From Arion vulgaris (lineage: Eukaryota; Mollusca; Gastropoda; Stylommatophora; Arionidae), in the NCBI GenBank assembly GCA_020796225.1, contig CM036761.1, positions 32,756,928 through 32,820,927 on the forward strand: a stretch of 64,000 nt of DNA. The letters are read 5' to 3'. The notes under the pieces were generated by a model. That model was not told where the DNA came from. It worked only from the letters and a program-made list of their open reading frames with translations, and did no database searches. Position numbers and translations under genes: made by a program. Shown one piece after another: positions 58,001 through 64,000 of this stretch (its first letter is position 1; each line of letters begins with the position of its first letter).

Positions 58001-61000
58001 GAAGTGAATTGGAATTATTCTCAAAATGAAAAAAACAGGCAACTAAAAACATGAAATGCACTGGACACGCTGAGACAAATTAAAAAAGAAGGCATGGTGG
58101 CACATTGAGAAATACTATTGAAACATAGCTCAAAGACATACATACATAAGACTAGGTTTGAGGTAAAACGAAAGACACACAATGGAATAGAGAAAAAACA
58201 AGAATTAATTTAAAAAAAAAAAAAAGCCAGACAATCGAATAAAGAAAACACAAGAATAACTGGAAAAAAATACAATCGAATAAAGAAAGGCACAAGATCG
58301 AATTGAGTGGGCATTTTTGTGTCTCTGTCTCATGTGACTTTGGTACTCGACGAACAGGGCCGTGCCGTGCTATGGTACAGAGATGAGGTCGCATCATGCA
58401 GCACCGTGATGGGGGCGGCATGAGCAGCAAACTTAAAGTTACAATTGAAGATTATTTTAAAGAAAAAAGATTTAAGGGGCGGAAATTTCGAAGACTTGCA
58501 TCATACTGAGAAAATATAGCGCAGTCCTGGCGACGAAGACTGATGATTTGTGTTTAAGTCAAACGCATGTCTGGTCATGTTGTGCGATTGTTTTTTTTAA
58601 GAATGTGTAGTTAATTCTCACTTCTTTTATTTTACCTTTATATCTTATCTTATCTTATCTTAACCACATTTGCCGTGAAGCGTCGTGGGAGAGTTAGTTT
58701 CCTATCTTGTGCCAGGTGTGTTGCGCTTGACGTTGTTAGTCCATGCTTTCGCAGGACTCTGAGATGTTATCTATCCATCGTGTTCTTGGCCTGCCTCGTG
58801 CTCTGCGCCCTGAGCGTCGATTATTATAGGCACGTGATGGTAGTAAATGTGGTTCCATTCTCATTAGATGGCCGAACCACTTGAGTCTTTGCTTCTCGAT
58901 GTACTGTATGCATGGTATAGTACCAACGATGCTTCTAATATTCTCGTTTCTCACTCGATCTCGCCTTGTAACGTTGACAGCTTTTCGTAGACATCTCATT
59001 TCACATGTTGTAATCTTTCTTTCTTGTGTCTTAGTCAGGGACCATGTTATATATACCTTTATATGTGTTTGTTTATGTCGTTTTAACATTTAAATATTGA
59101 TAATAATGTATTGTGTTCATTTCTAGGAAGTCGGACTGTCACTCGAGAGGGTTGCTAAACCGACAGTGAGGATCCTTGTTGTTGCTGAACCACAGAACAT
59201 AAATTTAATGGCACTGAGGTAGATATGAATATGTTTGGTGTGGTCAGTGTTTATGTTTACATCACTCTATTTTGTTCTATTTTATTGCTGCTGTTTTATA
59301 AAAGTAAAAATATTAGAACACTCTTTTCTTGAGAACGTCTCTTTGTGAGGTTAAGTAATAAATATTAAAACAGGTTTTTTTTGTACACATCTTATTTTAT
59401 CGAAATAGAAATATTGAAACACGATTTTCTTAGAAAAGTGTTGTTTTTTTTTAAATAAAAATATTGAAACACGATTTTCTTAGAAACCTTTCTTTGTTTT
59501 AATAAAAATAAAAATATTGAAACACGATTTCTTAGAAAAGTGGTATTGTTTTTATCAAAGTAGAAATATTGAAACATGTTTTTCTTAGGAAACTTGGCTT
59601 TTTGTTATCAAAAAGAAATAATAACAGGAACAGCTTAGTATTACTAATTGCAAACAGACCAAAAATACGTTTCGATTTAATTTAATTTAATTCTTTCCAA
59701 GCCAAGCGCCGCACACTGGGCCACAGCTTAATTCCGTTGAACGCCAATCGTCGTACATTGCGCCATTGGAGTTATTCCCTTACAAGAAGTATTTCTAGTT
59801 TTACTTTTACTCTTTACTTTACTACTTTTTAACCTTGTTATTCTATTAGGTTGTCCAGTTTTCTTAAAATTAGTATAAAATTTTATATATATATATATAT
59901 ATATGTATGTTTATTCATTAATGAGTAGTTATAATATTTTTTCTAATTGCTCTTTTGCCTCCATGAATTAACTGTGTAAAAGGGAGGAAATAACTGCGTA
60001 CGGAAAGAGCTGAATTTTTGTGTAAACGCTGATTGAACCTTTATTCTGCTTTATACAGCTACCAAATATTTTGTGTTTAATATGTCACCTTTGTTATATA
60101 TAGTTTTACTGAAGTTTGATCTATTACTTATGTCTTGTCATCAAATATTGACAGCTACTACGCTCCGTCCTTGACGCCACAAAATATGTCAGCTATGTCC
60201 CGAGTCGACCACAACAGAGCTCAGACAATGATTGCCAGGATGTTGAATATATCATGTGACAAGGTAGGCTTGTTGCTTAACCCTTTGAACCCTAGCCAAC
60301 TATACCTTAAAAACCCTCGCCCCTGGGCTCCTGAGCAAAAACAGCACAATCAGAATTGTTTGAAAACAAGATAGATTGGCAGAATTAAGTGTCCTATAAT
60401 TTTTATCGACTTACCCCATCATCTACAGTATTCATGCTTACTATGCCAGTCTTCCCAACATGTAGATCCTTCCTTTAGACACAGGGAATTTTGACAAAAT
60501 GTGCACCAAAATTGTGTCTTCACTTTCTTGACTGGTCTGTCTTTGTAATCCATGTTTGGAAAGTCACTGACATGTTTGAACATCAGTCGGTTCAAATAAT
60601 TCTTCTAAATGTTCATCCGACTCACTTTCGATTTCGTTATCAGAATAATCATATTCTAAGTCTAATTCATCTTCAGAATCGTTTAAAAGAAGTTCAACAG
60701 CTTGCTCTGTTGTTATCCTTTTCGAATGACCATTTCCGAAATTTTCAGCGTGTCGTTTAATCTTTTTAAAAATAATAAACAATTATGAAATCACTAAGTA
60801 TCAAAACACGATGCAATTCACCATTTAGATAAACCTTTAAGGAAGCATTTCCTGTGTTTGACGTCACACTAGTACACAAGTTATCGCTAAACACCGACAA
60901 ATAACGAGGAAGGGTTCTCATCCCGATATGTAGGCACCCCGGGTATACGTGTACTAATGCTAATACCGTAATATCGGGAGGGCGGGTTTAAAGGGTTAAG

Positions 61001-61810
61001 ATTTTTCTCATGATGATGGTGATTTTTATGATGGCAATGACGATGGTGAGTATAATTATGGTGATATTTTTGATAATAGTGATAATGGTGAATATAATGA
61101 GGGTGGTATTTATGAAAACAATGTTGATGGTGAAGATAATGATGGTGATATTTAGTGTGTTAATGATGACGGTGAATATAATGATGGTGATATTTTTGGT
61201 GATAATGGTGAGAATGATATGTATGATAACAATGATGGTGAGTATAATGATGGTAGCATTTATAATGATAAAGATGATGTTAAATTTAATGATGGTGATC
61301 TGTAGGAAGATAATGACGATGCTGAGTATAATGATGGTAATATTTATGATGACAATGATGATGGTGAGTATAATGATGGTAATATTTATGATGACAATGA
61401 TGATGGTGAGTATAATGATGGTAATATTTATAATGACAATGATGATGGTGAGTATAATGATGGTGATTTTTATGACGATAATGATGATGGTGAGTATAAT
61501 GATGGTGATTTTTATGACGATAATTATTATAATGATATTGTTGATGATAATTTATTTTGAGAGCTGTTTTCGTTGTTTATTTTCATAACATCACAATTGA
61601 AACGATAGTTAAATCTAATCCCTTTCAAACCAGGTGAAACATATCACAATGTGGGGTAACCGATCACTGAATATTTTCCCTGATATCCGCCATGCTGTGA
61701 TAGAGGTTATGGGGAAGGAACTTCCAGCCTACGAAGCCATCAAAGACGATTTCTTTCTCAAATACAAGTTCATTGAAGCTCTTCAAAATCGTGAGGTGGA
61801 AATTTTGAAG
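54854..61810 (+). CDS. Malate dehydrogenase-like protein, probable pseudoenzyme, first 5 exons (3' end outside window)
   Basis: 242 codons joined from 54854-55039, 56234-56395, 59127-59218, 60155-60263 and 61634-61810, all GT-AG; a TAG lies in frame just before the ATG. Collinear with cytosolic MDH1 at nearly constant length. MDH normally interconverts malate and oxaloacetate with NAD. Here key sites differ. The Rossmann loop is TGASSEIG (second Gly of GAAGQI is Ser19). The ribose-binding Asp is Glu47. The PRREG arginines are Pro98-Ser99 (mobile-loop Arg104 kept). GNP with substrate-binding Asn is AEP (Glu137). The catalytic His of WGNHS is Arg193 in WGNRS. SRVDHNRA with Asp165 and Arg168 is intact. 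Exons are uninterrupted, so this is a translated, probably non-catalytic paralogue rather than a decayed copy. It could belong to the MDH1B group; I cannot confirm that. The remaining third should lie beyond 64000. Confidence 0.9.
55298..55548 (+). repeat. SINE family A
   Basis: GTGCCACAAGGGAAGCAAAG, core GTCTGTCGTAAGAGACGACT, end GATATGGAGCGTTTGAAGAA with a GAA tail. In MDH-like intron 1. Confidence 0.93.
55770..56170. repeat. Pyrimidine-rich simple repeat (TCCA/TCTA/CTGT types)
   Basis: A run of CATC, ATTC, TCTA, CTAC and CTGT tetranucleotides of changing type. The 95-codon open frame inside (55776-56063) is an artefact of the repeat. Confidence 0.9.
56234..56395 (+). CDS. MDH-like exon 2
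   Basis: Encodes LGMCGLGLIH, then AFRDADVIFLVSGIQPSPG, then LSRNDIIGVN. The mobile-loop first arginines are missing. Acceptor TTTCAG, donor AAA|GTTAGT. Confidence 0.9.
56440..56725 (-). mobile_element. LINE 3' tail fragment
   Basis: Minus-strand frame: RLSTDRGVYQRAMLLRYSGY, then KGRPRKRWISKITEV. Same family as 7500-7770 and the inverted pair at 30136-30485. Confidence 0.83.
56728..56802. mobile_element. Short palindromic piggyBac-like MITE, about 75 bp
   Basis: TTAACTCTTAGTGGACCAGG at the left and TTGGTCCACAGGAGTTAA at the right form a near-complete hairpin with TTAA at both ends. Confidence 0.7.
57208..57630. mobile_element. hAT-like MITE with nested SINE B
   Basis: Ends CAGTAGCGGCTCGCG and GACGAGCCGCCACTG. 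Exact 8-bp duplication ATAGATAG at 57200-57207 and 57631-57638. Without the nested SINE it matches 18117-18282. Confidence 0.93.
57298..57552 (+). repeat. SINE family B, full length, nested in the hAT-like MITE
   Basis: ATCGCCTGAGTGGTTACCGG through GTCGTAAAGAACGAAAGCAA. AATGTATA(T/A)AA flanks both sides as a probable target duplication. Confidence 0.92.
57680..57925. other. Unidentified repeat-like segment
   Basis: TTTAGTTAGTTAGTTTGTTC, then CGTGCCAAAGGCGGCACATA. It looks like mobile-element debris, but I found no second copy here. Confidence 0.35.
57930..58150 (+). mobile_element. LINE 3' tail fragment
   Basis: SIRLQELADLNDRNIEIQQR, then a stop and WKWIGIILKMKK, resembling RRWKWIGH.LRM. 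Stops present. Confidence 0.65.
58640..59095 (-). mobile_element. LINE 3' region fragment
   Basis: Frame 58736-59089 reads ERKITTCEMRCLRKAVNVTR, then YIEKQRLKWFGHLMRME, then RRARGRPRTRWIDNI. It ends about 30 bp before MDH-like exon 3. Confidence 0.88.
59127..59218 (+). CDS. MDH-like exon 3
   Basis: Encodes EVGLSLERVAKPTVRILVVA, then EPQNINLMAL plus two bases. Contains the Asn-to-Glu change at residue 137. Acceptor TTCTAG. Confidence 0.9.
59305..59600. repeat. Tandem repeat, about 52-bp unit, 4-5 copies
   Basis: AATATTGAAACACGATTTTC, then TTAGAAA, recurs near 59410, 59462, 59515 and 59567, with a diverged copy before. Confidence 0.85.
59687..60014. mobile_element. piggyBac-like MITE, second family, about 328 bp
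   Basis: TTAATTCTTTCCAAGCC at the left and GTACGGAAAGAGCTGAA at the right (right TTAA decayed). Contains GTTGTCCAGTTTTCTTAAAA and a (TA)n run. In MDH-like intron 3. Confidence 0.83.
60155..60263 (+). CDS. MDH-like exon 4
   Basis: Completes Ser147, then encodes YYAPSLTPQNMSAMSRVDHN, then RAQTMIARMLNISCDK. Keeps the Asp and Arg of the MDH active site (RVDHNRA). Donor AAG|GTAGGC. Confidence 0.9.
60277..60999 (-). mobile_element. piggyBac-like element, 723 bp, with remnants of both transposase ends
   Basis: TTAA at 60277-60280 and 60996-60999, terminal inverted repeats CCCTTTGAACCC and GGGTTTAAAGGG. On the minus strand, frame 60564-60782 is an acidic stretch (LLLNDSEDELDLEYDYSDNE) like the N-terminus of piggyBac transposases. 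A second short frame (about 60550-60410) has TQFWCTFCQNSLC, then CW..WH..H, like the C-terminal cysteine-rich domain. The catalytic core is missing, so it is an internal deletion derivative. Family match is by pattern. Confidence 0.83.
61009..61560. repeat. GAT-rich minisatellite, about 42-bp unit
   Basis: Units of the form TATAATGATGGT(A/G)AT(A/T), then TTTATGA(T/C)GA, at a 42-bp period, best ordered at 61320-61540. It keeps a 192-codon Met-rich frame open that is not a gene. Confidence 0.93.
61634..61810 (+). CDS. MDH-like exon 5
   Basis: Encodes VKHITMWGNRSLNIFPDIRH, then YEAIKDDFFLKYKFIEALQN and REVEILK. WGNR replaces the catalytic WGNH. Acceptor AACCAG, donor AAG|GTATTT. Confidence 0.9.
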
Positions 61811-62375
61811 GTATTTGTGTACACTTACATTCTGGTAGGAATACTTGTATACTTACTGCTTGGTTCCAACTCACGGTACACCAGTGTTTACAATTAATAT
61901 TCCAACCATGTAGGATATGTTTATGTTCAGCTTATGTCATCTCAGTAAAGGATCATGTTTTACAACACGAAGTATATTGGGGAATACGGTTTTGGGTTTT
62001 TATTTACAGTTGGTCATCAACACACGACGGAGAATGTGATCAATATCACGATAGCTAACTTTAATTCTCATTGCTTCTATGATACACAATTGAACCCCGG
62101 ACGTTTTTCTTCTGAGATCAACTTCTGCTATGCGACTACTCCATGTGTGTCATAAACAGGGTGGTGCGCTTGAGGTATTCAACGGTCCCTCATAGTTTGT
62201 TTCGTAGGGTTGTTTCTGTTTGCCAGATTTCCATTCTCATGTTGCTTAGACTGTGGCAGTCTTGGTCTGAGGACTGCTTTGGTGCTCTACAGGTGCAGAC
62301 ATCCGAGTCCATGAGACCCGTTCTAAGAATCATCTACGCAGCACGTGTACTAACTACTACGTTATGGCTGCTCTC
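61811..62375. other. MDH-like intron 5, no further exon recognised
   Basis: I looked for the MDH C-terminal third and found nothing convincing to the end of the window. Confidence 0.5.
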
Positions 62376-62388
62376 GCTTCACATCCCA

Positions 62389-62651
62389 CCTGTGTGGTGC
62401 CGGGGCCCGCAAGGGAAGCAAAGAATAGTACCACTGCAACTTACAATGCATGTCGTGGGAGGCAACTGATGTAGGCCCTAGGGATGCTACCCTAGTAAAT
62501 AAAAAACAACGTAGAAATCGGATGTGCTGGCCTACTTGTAGGCACATAACTAGCACAACGTACAATCGATCTTAGGCTCAGATTACATACAAATCATACA
62601 GAGTGGTTGACAAGTGGTCGATATGGAGTGTTTGAAGAAGAAGAAGAAGAA
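62389..62651 (+). repeat. SINE family A, full length with exact target-site duplication
   Basis: CCTGTGTGGTGCCGGGGCCC at the 5' end, core GCATGTCGTGGGAGGCAACT, end TGGAGTGTTTGAAGAAGAAG. The exact 13-bp duplication GCTTCACATCCCA lies at 62376-62388 and 62652-62664. This copy defines the family's limits at 263 bp. Confidence 0.97.
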
Positions 62652-62879
62652 GCTTCACATCCCAGTTGACACACGAGACATTAACAAGTTAGAGGCAGAG
62701 TCATCACTTGAACAAAACTGTATTCAACGTCTAGTTGGCTGTTCCTGATTTGTACTTTGCGCTGTTTACTCGGAGCTAAAATAACTGTCATGTGGGTCAA
62801 GTTTCGTAAGGGACAACCTCATCATCATCAGTCATCGTCGCGCCCAAGGACACATACGGCAGAAGCAACACATGTCCAC

Positions 62880-63210
62880 TCACGTCGATCTCTCTCTCTT
62901 TCGCGATCACCGCCCAGACCGATGTACCAGACCTCCCCATAAATTCTATTCATGTGGAAATCTGATTCCTGCAGCCTTAGCATTGATGTGTTTTACGTCA
63001 CATCTTCAGCACCATTTGGAGCTCTAGTGCTTGTCCTTCGACGATGTGTCCGGTTTCGGCCAGCGTTTACTCGGTTCGCTCTCTGTTGCCATCTAGTGTT
63101 TTTTTACGGTGTGGGGTAGCTAGCCCCACGTCCGACCTCCCTAGTCGCCTCTTATGACATGCATGGCAAGTAACAGCGGTTCCGTTCTTACCCCCAATTT
63201 GGGCCCACGT
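62880..63210 (-). repeat. Composite repeat: shared SINE core plus the 36065-type tail
   Basis: 63090-63210, read on the minus strand, has CCAAATTGGGGGTAAGAACG, then GCATGTCATAAGAGGCGACT, the shared core. 62890-63070 matches 36075-36280 (ATCACCGCCCAGACCGATGT). Confidence 0.77.
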
Positions 63211-63384
63211 AAACCACACTGACAACGTCGATCTTATGCTTTTCATTCTCCTTCGAACATATTCCTATGCATGTCTTCTAACTTGTAATCAAAAGTTGTC
63301 TATGTGCCCCTATGTCTCCTGTTTTTACACCTATCCATCTATTTGCCTAGAGCTGATTTCGTTCTTTGTTTATCATCTACAACA

Positions 63385-63525
63385 TGAAATGGGGGTCTGT
63401 AGTGGTGATAGTGAGCTCGATCACAACCCAAGCGTACCTGGTTCAAACTCCGTGGCAGGCAGTTTGGAAGCAAATTCATTTCCGTGGAATTTTCGCGAAA
63501 GGTGAAAATAGACCCGCTACAATAA
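63385..63525 (+). repeat. SINE family G, 3'-truncated
   Basis: GGGGGTCTGTAGTGGTGATA, then CCTGGTTCAAACTCCG (box B), then CAGTTTGGAAGCAAATTC. Confidence 0.85.
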
Positions 63526-64000
63526 AAATATTGTGTTATAAACGTTCCATTTCCAGTTTAGAAATATTTTGTGTAATCGTACGTACATCATAAACAAACT
63601 AAGCTTGTGCATATGTATTTAGTCACTTCATCCTCAGCCCAAACTTTGTTCTGGTATGTGTTCTTCTGTTTTCATCAATATTCAATGATTTATCTTGTGC
63701 ATCTTCATCAAGTTACGCTTGTGCTATAAGATGCATGTAACACTTTTAATGTTAGTGTTTTTAGATCTGTTTAGCAGGTTGTTCATAGAACATTCCAAAG
63801 AAGCTGATAGCTAGTACTTCAATACCAAGAGTAGAATGAAACTTTTAAAACCGTTTTCTTCGTTCACTAACTTCTACACTACGACACTTCACATGACAAA
63901 CCGTTAGGAAAGTGACAAAATCCCTGACAAGCCATCTGAGGAGCCACAATTTGTTATTAAATATATTCACAAAATTTCCGTCATGCTTTTTAAGTTTATA
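63526..64000. other. No recognised feature
   Basis: AT-rich end of the window, presumably still intron 5 of the MDH-like gene. Confidence 0.45.

Noticed and set aside
61010..61588. 192-codon Met/Ile-rich open frame
   Set aside because: It is generated by the 42-bp GAT-rich minisatellite, whose period is divisible by three, and lies in an intron of the MDH-like gene.

Overview
This window is nuclear DNA from an animal. It is AT-rich, its genes have small coding exons separated by introns of about 0.7 to 5.5 kb with GT-AG borders, and most of the remaining sequence is transposon debris. The three host genes and the repeat mix (tRNA-derived SINEs, non-LTR retrotransposon tails, hAT-like and piggyBac-like MITEs) fit an invertebrate, most likely a mollusc or another lophotrochozoan. 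That placement is inference; nothing here fixes the species.

Three host genes were reconstructed exon by exon. (1) 23337-33876, minus strand: a complete seven-exon homologue of the RNA ligase RLIG1 (human C12orf29), 344 residues, with the nucleotidyltransferase lysine motif and an EGIV motif intact. (2) 38632-45857, plus strand: a complete five-exon GID8/TWA1 gene, 226 residues, with LisH-CTLH-CRA layout, a core subunit of the CTLH/GID E3 ubiquitin ligase. (3) 54854-61810, plus strand: the first five exons (242 codons) of a cytosolic malate dehydrogenase-like protein that runs off the right edge. Its fold-level similarity is collinear with MDH1, but the catalytic His is Arg and several substrate and cofactor residues are replaced, so it looks like a pseudoenzyme. 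RLIG1 and GID8 are divergently transcribed, with starts 4.8 kb apart; GID8 and the MDH-like gene are in tandem. No functional link between the three is evident.

Layout: 1-23 kb is gene-free repeat territory, opening with a 2.6 kb reverse transcriptase/RNase H retrotransposon inserted into a SINE with an 11-bp target duplication. 23.3-33.9 kb is the RLIG1 gene with repeat-filled introns. 34-38.6 kb is the divergent intergenic region, ending in a 5'-truncated LINE about 230 bp from the GID8 start codon. 38.6-45.9 kb is GID8. 46-54.8 kb holds several LINE tails and an array of about 72-bp repeats. 54.9-64 kb is the MDH-like gene.

The repeats form a nested record: a LINE in a SINE, a SINE in a LINE tail, and a SINE in a hAT-like MITE, several with readable target-site duplications. 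Two full-length SINE families (called A and B here) share a central core with each other and with at least two further repeats, and carry related tails ending in (GAA)n; the leading LINE also ends in (GAA)n. Family letters A-H and J are local labels only.
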